Part shown: positions 15,996 through 23,341 of the stretch, piece by piece | Layout: each line of letters opens with the position of its first letter | Numbering within the stretch: position 1 is the stretch's first letter | Source of the DNA: JBBKWQ01 sp037969115 | GTDB taxonomy: Bacteria > Actinomycetota > Acidimicrobiia > Acidimicrobiales > Ilumatobacteraceae | DNA: 26,134 nucleotides | Direction: 5' to 3' | Assembly (NCBI GenBank): GCA_037969115.1 | Contig: JBBKWQ010000380.1 | Span: 1 to 26,134, forward strand | Notes under the pieces: model-generated | What the model was told of the DNA's origin: nothing | Databases searched by the model: none | Seen by the model: only the letters and a program-made list of their open reading frames with translations | Position numbers and translations under genes: made by a program

Positions 15996-16861
15996 GCCTG
16001 CGCTCCGAGCTCCTCGCCCGTTGTACTTTCCCTGAACCCGGCACGCCCGTCGCGTGCGCGCTGTCCGGTGGGCCCGACTCAGTCGCTCTGGTCGTACTCG
16101 CCGACGCCGCAAACTGCATCGTGACGGCTCATCACGTCAACCACCGAATCCGTGCGAAGGCAGACGCCGACGCATTGTCTGCGGCGGAGCTCGCGAGCCG
16201 GCTCGGTGTCGCCTTCGAGTTGCACACGCTGACCGTCGAGTCGGGTCCGAATCTCGAGGCGCGTGCTCGCGCCGCGCGTTACGGGGTGCTTCCACGGGGC
16301 GTGATGACCGGGCACACCGCCGACGATCAGGCGGAAACGGTGTTGCTCAACCTGATCCGGGGTGCGGGAGCAGATGGGCTTGCCGCCATGACCCCTGGTC
16401 ATCGACGACCGATCTTGGCGCTCCGCCGTTCCGAGACCCACGAATTGTGTGCCGAGCTGGGCGTGCAGCCGCTCCACGACGAGACCAACGACAGCCCGTC
16501 GTTCCGCCGTAACCGGGTCCGTGACGAGTTGCTCCCCTTGGCCGGCCAGATCGCCGAACGCGACATTGCGCCGATTCTGGCTCGTACCGCGACCATCCTC
16601 CGTGCCGAGGGAGCGTTTCTCGACGGGTTGGCGTCGGCGATCGACCCGTCCGACGCCAAAGCGGTGGCAGCGGCCGATCCGGTGCTGGCTCGCCGAGCCC
16701 TGCGGCGATGGCTCACGGTCGACGGATATCCGCCCGACGCTGCCGCGATCGAACGCGTACGAGCCGTGGCCTCGGGTGAGCACGTCGCGTGCGAGCTTCC
16801 GGGTGGTGTTCGGGTCGAACGATCGCATCAGCGGCTCCGCATCGTTGCCAGCAGCGGGTAA
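15992..16861 (+). CDS. tilS: tRNA(Ile)-lysidine synthetase TilS
   Basis: TilS modifies C34 of the tRNA-Ile with CAU anticodon to lysidine using ATP and lysine. The PP-loop SGGPDS is visible about 25 residues into the protein. It is followed by HHVNHRIR, GHTADDQAETVLLNLIRG and DETNDSPSFRRNRVRDELLP, all typical of TilS. The length of about 289 residues indicates the short form lacking most of the C-terminal substrate-recognition domains. The start is uncertain: homology requires it near 15992, where only CTG codons (15992 and 15998) are in frame, the first overlapping the upstream stop. A GTG at 15836 would add 52 Arg-rich residues that overlap the membrane peptide gene in another frame, which I consider unlikely. 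Confidence 0.88.
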   Translation: MSLRSELLARCTFPEPGTPVACALSGGPDSVALVVLADAANCIVTAHHVNHRIRAKADADALSAAELASRLGVAFELHTLTVESGPNLEARARAARYGVLPRGVMTGHTADDQAETVLLNLIRGAGADGLAAMTPGHRRPILALRRSETHELCAELGVQPLHDETNDSPSFRRNRVRDELLPLAGQIAERDIAPILARTATILRAEGAFLDGLASAIDPSDAKAVAAADPVLARRALRRWLTVDGYPPDAAAIERVRAVASGEHVACELPGGVRVERSHQRLRIVASSG

Positions 16862-16874
16862 CCTCCAACCCCGG

Positions 16875-16910
16875 ATGTTGTCGCACCTGAACCTCGAAAC
16901 CAGCCGCTGA
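16875..16910 (+). CDS. Possible 11-codon ORF feeding the phosphatase-like gene
   Basis: ATG at 16875 opens 11 codons (MLSHLNLETSR) whose TGA overlaps the next ATG (TGATG at 16908-16912). A TAACCT box at 16859-16864 lies ten bases upstream. No Shine-Dalgarno serves the downstream gene. It is short and unproven. Confidence 0.28.
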   Translation: MLSHLNLETSR

Positions 16911-17425
16911 TGCCGCCGAAGTTGCGCGGAAAATGGGCGCTCGGCATCACGCCGCGCCATTTCACCTGGATCCTGAAAGACAAGCTCGCGATCTGTGAGC
17001 GTCCCGGAGGCTACGGCGACAGTCATCGGCGCGTCCGTCGTCAAGAAGAGATCATCTGGATCCGCGAAAACGGTTTCAACTGCGTGATCTCGATCATCCA
17101 GGCGCCGCACAACTTGCACAACTACGAAGAGCTCAGTACGCCGTATCGGCATCGTCCGTTCCGTGGCGACGAGCTCGAACTGTGGCTCAAGCGGTTCTAC
17201 AAGGAACTCGACGACCTTCTCGCGGCGGGTGCCAAACTGATCGTGCACGGCGAGGAGCTGGGCGATCGTATCGTCGGCATCATGGGTGGCTACATCCGTT
17301 GGTCGGGCCTGGTCGACGACGACACCAAGGCCATCGCGGTCACCGAACGGCTCACCGGTCGCCAACTCGACCCGTTCGCACGCAACGTCGTGATGCTCGC
17401 CGCCAGGCTCCGCGACGAATCCTGA
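16910..17425 (+). CDS. Protein-tyrosine/dual-specificity-phosphatase-like protein lacking the catalytic Cys
   Basis: The protein has 171 residues. The ending region reads IVHGEELGDRIVGIMGGYI (His113 to Arg120). That matches the phosphatase loop HC-x5-R with Gly114 in place of Cys, and a long helix follows as in this fold. Earlier WIRENGFNCVISI, then HNYEELSTPYRHRPFRGDE, and a helix before the loop resemble the dual-specificity phosphatase layout. Without Cys, Cys-dependent hydrolysis is not expected, so a binding or regulatory role is possible; alternatively the resemblance is only local. The gene follows tilS closely and ends four bases from the convergent hydroxylase gene. I did not recognise a named family for the whole protein. 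Confidence 0.7.
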   Translation: MPPKLRGKWALGITPRHFTWILKDKLAICERPGGYGDSHRRVRRQEEIIWIRENGFNCVISIIQAPHNLHNYEELSTPYRHRPFRGDELELWLKRFYKELDDLLAAGAKLIVHGEELGDRIVGIMGGYIRWSGLVDDDTKAIAVTERLTGRQLDPFARNVVMLAARLRDES

Positions 17426-17429
17426 CGCG

Positions 17430-18167
17430 TCACACCTCGGTCGAGTCGTCCGCCTCCCTGTTCCGTTCGTTGTAGGCACGAAGGTTCTCGAGCGATTCGG
17501 TGATGAACGGTGTGCGGCGGAACGCCGCAAGCACGAGGTCGTTGACGATCTTCATCGGCTGTTTCATGGGTCGGATGAAGTCGACGAACAGCACGACTCG
17601 CTCTTCGTCGGAGTGATTCCACGCCTCGTGTTCGAAGGTGTCGTCGAAGACGAGGCTCTTGCCGGCAGCCCAACGACGCGTCTCGTCGCCGACGCGGATG
17701 CCGACCTGATCGGTTCGATCGGGGATCGTCAGACCGAGGTGATACCGCAGCACGCCGTTGTACGGACCGCGATGCGGCGGAATCGTCTTGCCGGGAGCGA
17801 GGATCGAGAACATCGCGGTTGACATCCCAGGTATCAGCTTCAAGGCAGCTTCCGTCGCTGGGCACGCTTCGCAGTTCTCGTCGGTACGACTGCCGTACCC
17901 GTAGAGGAAGTAGGTCGTCCAGCGATCGTCCTGGGTGAGCGCGAGCTGTGTCGGCGAGATTTCCTGGAAAGCCGGGATCGACCGCGTCCGTTGGACGCCC
18001 TGCAACTCGGCGACGATGTCGGGCCATGCCGCTTCGACCGAATCGATCCACGGAAACTCTACGTTGGGCAGGAATGGTCGATTCGGAACGGTCGAGAAGC
18101 GAAGGTTGAGTTTCTCGACGGCCCGGAACGCTTTCCACTTCAGTGTGTCGATCAGACCGCTCAGCAT
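17430..18167 (-). CDS. Aspartyl/asparaginyl beta-hydroxylase-family oxygenase
   Basis: The protein has 245 residues and starts at ATG 18165-18167, with GGGAGG ten to eleven bases upstream; a TAGGCT box lies about 50 bases upstream. The family uses Fe(II) and 2-oxoglutarate with two His ligands. Here PPHRGPYNG gives His132 and FDDTFEHEAWN gives His180, with Arg141 (LRYHLGL) and Arg190 (ERVVLFVDFIRP) placed to bind 2-oxoglutarate. Relatives include AspH and LpxO, so substrates range from protein Asp/Asn to acyl chains of lipids. No membrane segment is evident. It lies about 5 kb beyond the dehydrogenase gene and 8 kb from the Asn-type NRPS, separated by housekeeping genes, so a link to hydroxylated Asn in the peptide is only speculative. 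It is convergent with the phosphatase-like gene, four bases apart. Confidence 0.88.
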   Translation of the reverse strand: MLSGLIDTLKWKAFRAVEKLNLRFSTVPNRPFLPNVEFPWIDSVEAAWPDIVAELQGVQRTRSIPAFQEISPTQLALTQDDRWTTYFLYGYGSRTDENCEACPATEAALKLIPGMSTAMFSILAPGKTIPPHRGPYNGVLRYHLGLTIPDRTDQVGIRVGDETRRWAAGKSLVFDDTFEHEAWNHSDEERVVLFVDFIRPMKQPMKIVNDLVLAAFRRTPFITESLENLRAYNERNREADDSTEV

Positions 18168-18216
18168 CTGGGTGCCGCCTCCCTGCGTCGGCTCGTCGGT
18201 GACGAACCCTCGCCTG

Positions 18217-18222
18217 AGCCTA
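18217..18222 (-). promoter_or_regulatory. -10-like box before the hydroxylase gene
   Basis: The minus strand reads TAGGCT, matching TANNNT, 49 bases before the hydroxylase ATG. That gives a short leader containing the strong GGGAGG ribosome site. Confidence 0.35.
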
Positions 18223-18277
18223 GGGCGCCGGCCTGCGGCGGACCCTGACGACGATGACCACATGCTGCGAGCGGTCC

Positions 18278-18937
18278 TCAAGGGTTGTAGACGGTGCAAT
18301 CGGTCGGAATGCCGAGGAGCGGTACCGGGTCGACGGGAGTGTGGTCGGGGCCTGGTCGGACCTCGAAGTGGAGATGCCAGCCACTCGGCGTGGCGTTACC
18401 GGTGTCGCCGACGTATCCGATGACCTGGCCGCGGTCGACCCGGTCGCCGAGCGCAACCCCGTCGGCGAATCGGTCGAGGTGGTAGTACCGGTACATCGCG
18501 GAACTGTCGCCATCGAGGCCCCATCCGTTGCCGGCGGCGCTGTCTGCGGGGTCGGTCCATTGGCGGTACAGCACGCCGCTCTCGACGGCGTAGACCTCTT
18601 GACCGAGTGCCGACCCGATGTCGACGCCCTGGTGACCGCTTCCGCCGCTGACCTTGCTGTACCCGCCGAAGTTGTTGAACACGAGGCACACGGGTGACGA
18701 GTCGATCGGGAAGAGCAATCCCTCCGGCTCGACGACGATGCGCTCGGCAATGGCATCCGCGGTGGCCGCGCGCGACACCACCACATCGCCGGCACGAACG
18801 GTGTCGGGCGGAGAAAAGATACCTGTGACCAGGGCAAACACTCCAACGGCGGCGCAGATGCACAATGTTGCGGTTTCCCGCCGAGAGCGCCATGGTCGGC
18901 GGTTCTGAGGGGCTCGGAAGCTAGCGTGGAAGGTCAT
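18278..18937 (-). CDS. M23-family metallopeptidase, membrane-anchored or secreted
   Basis: The protein has 219 residues. The ATG at 18935-18937 overlaps the start codon of the divergent gene; an ATG at 18965 would add ten residues. Basic residues (NRRPWRSRRE) precede one hydrophobic segment (ICAAVGVFALVTGIF), so the protein is exported or anchored. The catalytic region has HQGVDIG (H-x3-D zinc ligands), YYHLDRF and WHLHFEV (H-x-H), all diagnostic of M23 (LytM/lysostaphin) endopeptidases that cut peptidoglycan crosslinks. All expected metal ligands are present, so activity is likely. It lies downstream of no gene on its strand and about 110 bases upstream of the hydroxylase gene. The target, cell-wall remodelling, is known for the family but not tested here. 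Confidence 0.92.
   Translation of the reverse strand: MTFHASFRAPQNRRPWRSRRETATLCICAAVGVFALVTGIFSPPDTVRAGDVVVSRAATADAIAERIVVEPEGLLFPIDSSPVCLVFNNFGGYSKVSGGSGHQGVDIGSALGQEVYAVESGVLYRQWTDPADSAAGNGWGLDGDSSAMYRYYHLDRFADGVALGDRVDRGQVIGYVGDTGNATPSGWHLHFEVRPGPDHTPVDPVPLLGIPTDCTVYNP
18922..18927 (+). promoter_or_regulatory. -10-like box before the SDR operon
   Basis: TAGCGT matches TANNNT and ends eight bases before the ATG at 18936, consistent with a leaderless operon transcript. Confidence 0.42.
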
Positions 18938-19904
18938 GGCGGGGAAGCGTGTATTGGTCAGCGGCATGGGTGGGGAACTGGGCTCGCGGGTTGCCAGCCT
19001 GCTCGAGAACGAGCCGTGGATCGACGCACTGGAGGGTATCGACGCCGACCCGCCGAGACGCCGTCTCCGTCGCGCTGTTTTCCACAGGATCCCGCCGGCG
19101 AATCACCACCAGATCATCGACGTCGTCACCAAATTCGACCCGCACGTGTTGGTGCACGTCGCTGTGTGGGAACCGTCGTCGCGGGCGGCGCCGGCGACAG
19201 CGCGCCAACTCACCGACGACGCGGCCATTTCCATTCTGGGCGCAGCCGCCGAATGCCGGGCACTCGAGTCCATCGTGGTGCGCAGCGGCCTCGAGATCTA
19301 TGGTCGCGCGCGCGGGTCCGTGAGCCGGCCCGACGAATCCACCCTGCCGAATCCCACCAGCGACTACGGACGGATGGTCGCCAACATCGAAGACACCGCC
19401 AACCGCATCGGCGAGCGCATCGGTGTTTCCGTCGGAGCGCTGCGGCTCGCCTCGGTGCTCGGCCACCACGTTCCTCATCCTCTGGGGCGGATCCTGCGGA
19501 TGCCGGCGGTGCCGTTCAGTGCCCTCGCCGATCCGCCGTTCGCGGTGATTCACCAGAACGACGCGGCCGAGGCCTTCGTGGCAGCGGCCCGAGCGCAGAT
19601 CAACCAGCCGCTCAACATCGTGGCTCCCGGCGCCATCACCGCACTGCAGGCGATTCGACGTGGTCGCCGAGTCCCGGTGCCGATGTTCGGACCCGAGTGG
19701 GTCCTCGCCCGGTCGCTCGCGTACCTCGCCGGTGCCCCGATCCCCGATCACGTCCAGGAGATGTTCCACCGCGGGCGTCTGGCCAACGGTGCAGCCGCGC
19801 AAGAACTCATCCAATTCACCCCGTCGGCAAGTACGAGCGAGGTGATCGATCAGCTCTACAGCTGGAAGAGCGTGATCCATGTCCCGGCAAGAGTGGCAGC
19901 CTGA
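18936..19904 (+). CDS. Extended SDR/NAD-dependent epimerase-like protein without catalytic Lys
   Basis: The protein has 322 residues and starts at ATG 18936. The Rossmann turn VSGMGGELGSRVA (Gly10, Gly13, Gly16) follows the start, so no longer start is needed. SGLEIYG at about 117 matches the Ser strand and SDYGRMVANIED at about 142 matches the YxxxK site; Tyr144 is present but the Lys position is Val148. This departs from the catalytic consensus, so classic epimerase or dehydrogenase activity is doubtful and NAD binding without turnover is possible. The gene order SDR then PlsC-like acyltransferase recalls mycobacterial Rv0501-Rv0502, from memory. The stop shares a base with the next start (TGATG), the first of three such couplings in this operon. 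Substrate unknown. Confidence 0.85.
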   Translation: MAGKRVLVSGMGGELGSRVASLLENEPWIDALEGIDADPPRRRLRRAVFHRIPPANHHQIIDVVTKFDPHVLVHVAVWEPSSRAAPATARQLTDDAAISILGAAAECRALESIVVRSGLEIYGRARGSVSRPDESTLPNPTSDYGRMVANIEDTANRIGERIGVSVGALRLASVLGHHVPHPLGRILRMPAVPFSALADPPFAVIHQNDAAEAFVAAARAQINQPLNIVAPGAITALQAIRRGRRVPVPMFGPEWVLARSLAYLAGAPIPDHVQEMFHRGRLANGAAAQELIQFTPSASTSEVIDQLYSWKSVIHVPARVAA

Positions 19905-20638
19905 TGTCGTCCACCGCAGAACGGCTCGCCGATGTCATCACCTTGCCGGCCAGGAAGTCCGGCGAGTTGGCGTCCGCCACCGCGCGGGCAGCGTTCGACT
20001 GGCCCACCAACGAGGTCGACAACTGGGGCCGCGACGACGATTTCACCAACGCTGCGTGGCAACTCGCCCAACTCCGGTGGGACATCTCGATCGGAGGTGC
20101 CCGACATCTTCCGAAGCGCTCTGGCGCGCTCATCGTGGTCAACGCCAGGCGATTCGCCCTTGCCCCTATCTATGCGGCATTCGCGATCGGCGCCGAACTC
20201 GACCGGCCAGTCCGATTCGTCGGTCGTCCCGACGTTGCCCCGATCGGCCCGGTGATGCAGCGACTCGGAGGCCTCATCGACCGTGCACACGAGGTCGAAG
20301 GCGCATTGCGGCACGGTGAGATGGTCGTGCTCGGGTCGTCCCGCCCGGGCCGCATTCGAAGCTCTGGTGCGTTCGACCACCGCATCGTCGGCGCCGCAGT
20401 AGCCGCCAAGGTGAAGGTGTTTCCCGCAGCCACCACGAGTACGGCCGTACGTCGAGCGGCGCGTGTCGAGATCGGCCGAGACGTGGCGCCCAACCGGCGA
20501 CGGCGCGGTCCGCTGTCCGAACTCGAGTTGGCCGACGAACTCGAGCGGCGGGTGAAGATGATGCTCGACGAGATGGGCGGCAACGTCACGGGCACCCCGA
20601 TCGACTGGCTTCCGTTCGTCGGCCTGGGAGGATTCTGA
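19904..20638 (+). CDS. PlsC-like acyltransferase family protein with degenerate active site
   Basis: The protein has 244 residues and starts at ATG overlapping the SDR stop. The arrangement matches lysophospholipid/1-acylglycerol-3-phosphate acyltransferases. ALIVVNARRFALAPIY at about 75-90 is where VxNHxSxxD sits. LGSSRPGRIRSSGAF is in the place of the FPEGTRS loop, and ARVEIGRDV matches the C-terminal IGxPI strand. However the catalytic His and Asp of HX4D are Ala81 and Leu86, and the Glu of the FPEG loop is absent. It is therefore either an inactive homologue or a variant with another mechanism. Together with the Lys-less SDR it makes two consecutive degenerate enzymes. No membrane segment is strongly predicted. 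Its stop overlaps the next start (TGATG). Confidence 0.75.
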   Translation: MSSTAERLADVITLPARKSGELASATARAAFDWPTNEVDNWGRDDDFTNAAWQLAQLRWDISIGGARHLPKRSGALIVVNARRFALAPIYAAFAIGAELDRPVRFVGRPDVAPIGPVMQRLGGLIDRAHEVEGALRHGEMVVLGSSRPGRIRSSGAFDHRIVGAAVAAKVKVFPAATTSTAVRRAARVEIGRDVAPNRRRRGPLSELELADELERRVKMMLDEMGGNVTGTPIDWLPFVGLGGF

Positions 20639-21522
20639 TGCCGTTCGTCCGCGCCACCGACGGGATTCGACTCCACTACAGCATCACCGGCCGACGCAGC
20701 GGCCCGGCCGTGTTGTTGATCCAGGGACTCGGCGCCGACAAGCACGGCTGGGCCCTCCAACGACTTGCGTTGGCTCGCGGATATCGCACCATCGCACTCG
20801 ACAACCGTGGCGCCGGTCGCAGCGACAAGCCGTACGGGGCCTACACGATCGAGCAGATGGCCGATGACGCCGTCTCGGTGCTCGACCACGCCGGTGCGGC
20901 GACCGCACACGTGGTCGGTGCGTCAATGGGCGGGGCTATTGCGCAACTCGTGGCGATCAAATACCCCGAGCGGCTGCGTTCGGTCACCCTGGCCTGTACT
21001 TCGTGTACGAACTCCCAGTGGCGCCGTGAACTGCTCGGCAGCTGGGCAGAGATCGCGATGGAACGCGGCATGGCTGCGATGACCTCCGAGGCGGCCCGCT
21101 GGATGATCGGCCCTCGCTCGTTTCGCCGGTTCGCCCCTGCTGTGGGCCTACTCGGCCCACTCGCGTTTTCACGGCAGCCTCACGCGTTCGCTTCACAAGT
21201 CGCCGCGATCCTCGGCGTCGACGACGACCTGTCCGAGCTGGGCGAGGGGCACGACGAGCTGGGTGAGCACCTCGCCGGCGTCATCGTCCCAGCGCTGGTG
21301 CTCGTCGGCAATCAGGACATCTTGACCCCGCGGGGCGATTCCGAGGAACTGGCCGAGTGGATTCCCACCGCCGAGCTCGTGGTCATCAGCGGCGCAGCTC
21401 ACGGGTTCATGGTCGAGCATGCCACCACCTTCAACCGGGTGCTGCTCGGATTCCTCGACCGTGCCGAGCAGTCGGCGCGTGCGACCATCGACGTGTCGCG
21501 CGAGGTGGCACAGGCGAGCTAG
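20638..21522 (+). CDS. Alpha/beta hydrolase
   Basis: The protein has 294 residues and starts at the ATG sharing a base with the previous stop. The full catalytic triad is visible. The nucleophile is Ser96 in GASMGG, the acid is Asp227 in VGNQDILTP, and His255 is in SGAAHGFMVE. LIQGLGADKHGW at about 27 forms the oxyanion region and LDNRGAGRSDKP at about 54 the family signature. The cap is short and helical. This resembles carboxylesterase or non-haem haloperoxidase-type members; the substrate cannot be told from sequence. Its position in an SDR/acyltransferase operon suggests lipid or envelope chemistry, which is inference. The stop TAG overlaps the GTG of the next gene. Confidence 0.9.
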   Translation: MPFVRATDGIRLHYSITGRRSGPAVLLIQGLGADKHGWALQRLALARGYRTIALDNRGAGRSDKPYGAYTIEQMADDAVSVLDHAGAATAHVVGASMGGAIAQLVAIKYPERLRSVTLACTSCTNSQWRRELLGSWAEIAMERGMAAMTSEAARWMIGPRSFRRFAPAVGLLGPLAFSRQPHAFASQVAAILGVDDDLSELGEGHDELGEHLAGVIVPALVLVGNQDILTPRGDSEELAEWIPTAELVVISGAAHGFMVEHATTFNRVLLGFLDRAEQSARATIDVSREVAQAS

Positions 21523-22481
21523 TGAAGATTGCGATCATCGGCGCCGGACTCGCCGGTCTGTCCTGCGGCCGGGTACTCCAGCAGGCCGGCCAAGAGGTCA
21601 CGCTGTTCGACAAAGGTCGCAGCCCAGGTGGACGACTCGCGACCCGACGCATCGGTGACGCCGTGCTCGATCACGGAGCGCAATTCTTTACGGTCCGGGA
21701 CAGCGCGTTGCGTGCGCAGACCGACGACTGGATCACACGTGGGATCGCGAAAGTCTGGTGCCACGGGTTCGGGTCGGAGGCTGACGGGCACCCGCGCTTC
21801 GTCGGGGTCGCGGGCATGAACTCGCTCGCCAAGGACCTCGCTGCCGGGCTCGACGTCAGGTGTAACCAACTGGCGTTCTCCGTGCGACGGGGCTCCCGAT
21901 CGGCTTGGGAGGTCGTGATCGACGACGGCGGCACGAACGCTGCAGAAGTGGTTGTGCTCACGCCGCCGATGGCGCAATCGTTCTCGTTGGTGTTCGAGGC
22001 TGGGGTCGAGCTGCCGGTCGACGTGTTCCGGTCGGAGTACCACCGGTGCATCGCTCTGCTTGCCGTGCTCGATGGTCCATCGGCCGTTCCTGCCCCGGGC
22101 GGGGTCCAGTTGTCGGCAGCCGATGATCCGGTCTTCTCGTTCATCGGCGACAATTTCGCGAAAGGTGTGAGCCCGGTGCCGGCAGTCACGTTTCACGGCT
22201 CTCCCGACTGGAGCGCGGCGCACTGGGATGCCGACCGACCAGAGGTGACCGCGTCGCTGCTGGCCGCAGCGCGACCGTGGTTGGGCGGCGCCACGGTCGT
22301 CGATTACCACGTGAAGCGCTGGCGCTTTGCAGGCCCGGGCGCCATGATCGACGATCGGTTCTGGCGTTCGCCCGAGGGCGACCTCGTGGTCTGTGGCGAC
22401 GCATTCGCCGGGTCGAAGTTCGAAGGTGCGTTCAACTCGGGCCGGGCAGCGGCTGAGTCGATCTTGGCTGACCGACGTTAG
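21522..22481 (+). CDS. Renalase-like FAD-dependent amine oxidase-family protein
   Basis: The protein has 319 residues and starts at GTG overlapping the previous TAG. The dinucleotide turn IIGAGLAGLSCGR (Gly7, Gly9, Gly12), then FDKGRSPGGRLATRR and LDHGAQFFTVR, are the FAD-binding features of COG3380/renalase-like NAD(P)/FAD oxidoreductases. The C-terminal VVCGDAFAGSKFEGAFNSGRAAAE is the second FAD contact. Renalases oxidise unusual dihydro-NAD(P) isomers; many bacterial members have unknown substrates. It is the last gene of the four-gene operon, and about 30 bases separate its stop from the convergent DsbA-like gene. No transmembrane helix or signal peptide is apparent. Confidence 0.9.
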   Translation: MKIAIIGAGLAGLSCGRVLQQAGQEVTLFDKGRSPGGRLATRRIGDAVLDHGAQFFTVRDSALRAQTDDWITRGIAKVWCHGFGSEADGHPRFVGVAGMNSLAKDLAAGLDVRCNQLAFSVRRGSRSAWEVVIDDGGTNAAEVVVLTPPMAQSFSLVFEAGVELPVDVFRSEYHRCIALLAVLDGPSAVPAPGGVQLSAADDPVFSFIGDNFAKGVSPVPAVTFHGSPDWSAAHWDADRPEVTASLLAAARPWLGGATVVDYHVKRWRFAGPGAMIDDRFWRSPEGDLVVCGDAFAGSKFEGAFNSGRAAAESILADRR

Positions 22482-22511
22482 GTCGACGTCATGAACATCG
22501 TGATTCGCGGA

Positions 22512-23204
22512 CTACACATCGAACTCGATCACCGTGCCGCGATTGATGCTGACCCAGTCGCGCGCCTCGAGGTAGGGGCGGAGAGTTTCGGTGATCGCCT
22601 CGCCGTGAGCGATGCTCTTTGGCCGTTGCAGCTCGAACAGATATGGGAACTCGAGCCATGCGATCGTTGCTTGCCAGAGCCGTAGGGCGGCGGCGCCCGT
22701 CGGCGGATCGATGAGGACCGGTCCGAACAGGCATTGATCGCCGAAGAACAACGTGGGCACGCCGTATCCGCCGGCTGCGACCACCCGGTCGTGCTCGGCC
22801 TTCACCTCGTCGTGCGTCGTCTGGTCGGCGATGGCTTGGTCGACCATCGCCGGGTCGAGCCCGATCTCTTCGAGCAGATGCCGCGCCACGGCCGGGTCGT
22901 GCGGCCGCATTCCTTCCTCGTGCAGGGCGCGCCCCGCCCGGGCGTACCAGCGGTCGAGGTGGTCCATGTCCTGACGCCGTAGCAACGCACCGATCCGCAT
23001 CATCGACCACCCGTACGACCACTCGCGCTCCCACGGGTGCTTCTTGCCCTCGACGCGGTTGACCTCCTCGAGGCTGAAGAACTTCCAGTTGATGGTGAGT
23101 TCGGTCTGCGAACGTACGTCACGAATCCACTTCGACGTCTGAAACGCGAAGGGACACATCACGTCGAAGTGGAAGTCGACGGTCGTTGCGCTCACCGATG
23201 TCAT
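22512..23204 (-). CDS. DsbA-like thioredoxin-fold protein with CxxA site
   Basis: The protein has 230 residues. I chose ATG at 23202-23204; a GTG at 23220 would add six residues. The active-site motif VMCPFAFQTSKW gives Cys17-Pro-Phe-Ala20, so it is a one-Cys CxxA. GVPTLFF supplies the cis-Pro loop, and the intervening helical region (residues about 55-145) is the DsbA insertion. The ending LWQATIAWLEFPYLFELQR and this layout resemble the Rv2466c mycothiol-dependent group, where CxxC versions reduce via mycothiol; a one-Cys site would suit mixed disulfide or glutathione-transferase-like chemistry. No signal peptide is seen, so it is cytoplasmic. A weak GGGAAG-N16-GTT sequence (minus strand, bases 23245-23269) is 41 bases upstream of the start and recalls SigR promoters. 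Confidence 0.85.
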   Translation of the reverse strand: MTSVSATTVDFHFDVMCPFAFQTSKWIRDVRSQTELTINWKFFSLEEVNRVEGKKHPWEREWSYGWSMMRIGALLRRQDMDHLDRWYARAGRALHEEGMRPHDPAVARHLLEEIGLDPAMVDQAIADQTTHDEVKAEHDRVVAAGGYGVPTLFFGDQCLFGPVLIDPPTGAAALRLWQATIAWLEFPYLFELQRPKSIAHGEAITETLRPYLEARDWVSINRGTVIEFDV

Positions 23205-23280
23205 GCGTTCACGATGGCACACGTTGGAGCGGCCGGCGATGTCGAACCGAACAGTCGCTCGATCTTCCCGGTCACAAAGA

Positions 23281-23341
23281 CGCTTTGAGCGGATTCGCGA
23301 CCACCGGTGGTTCGGAATGCGCTTTGTGCGGATTCAGGACC
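23281..23341. repeat. Imperfect direct repeat, two 22-base copies
   Basis: Bases 23281-23302 and 23320-23341 share 19 of 22 positions, each starting cgctttg and containing gcggattc. The second copy covers the lipoprotein stop codon. The copies lie upstream of the DsbA-like gene on the minus strand, about 80 and 120 bases from its start. Function unknown; only two copies are visible. Confidence 0.5.
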
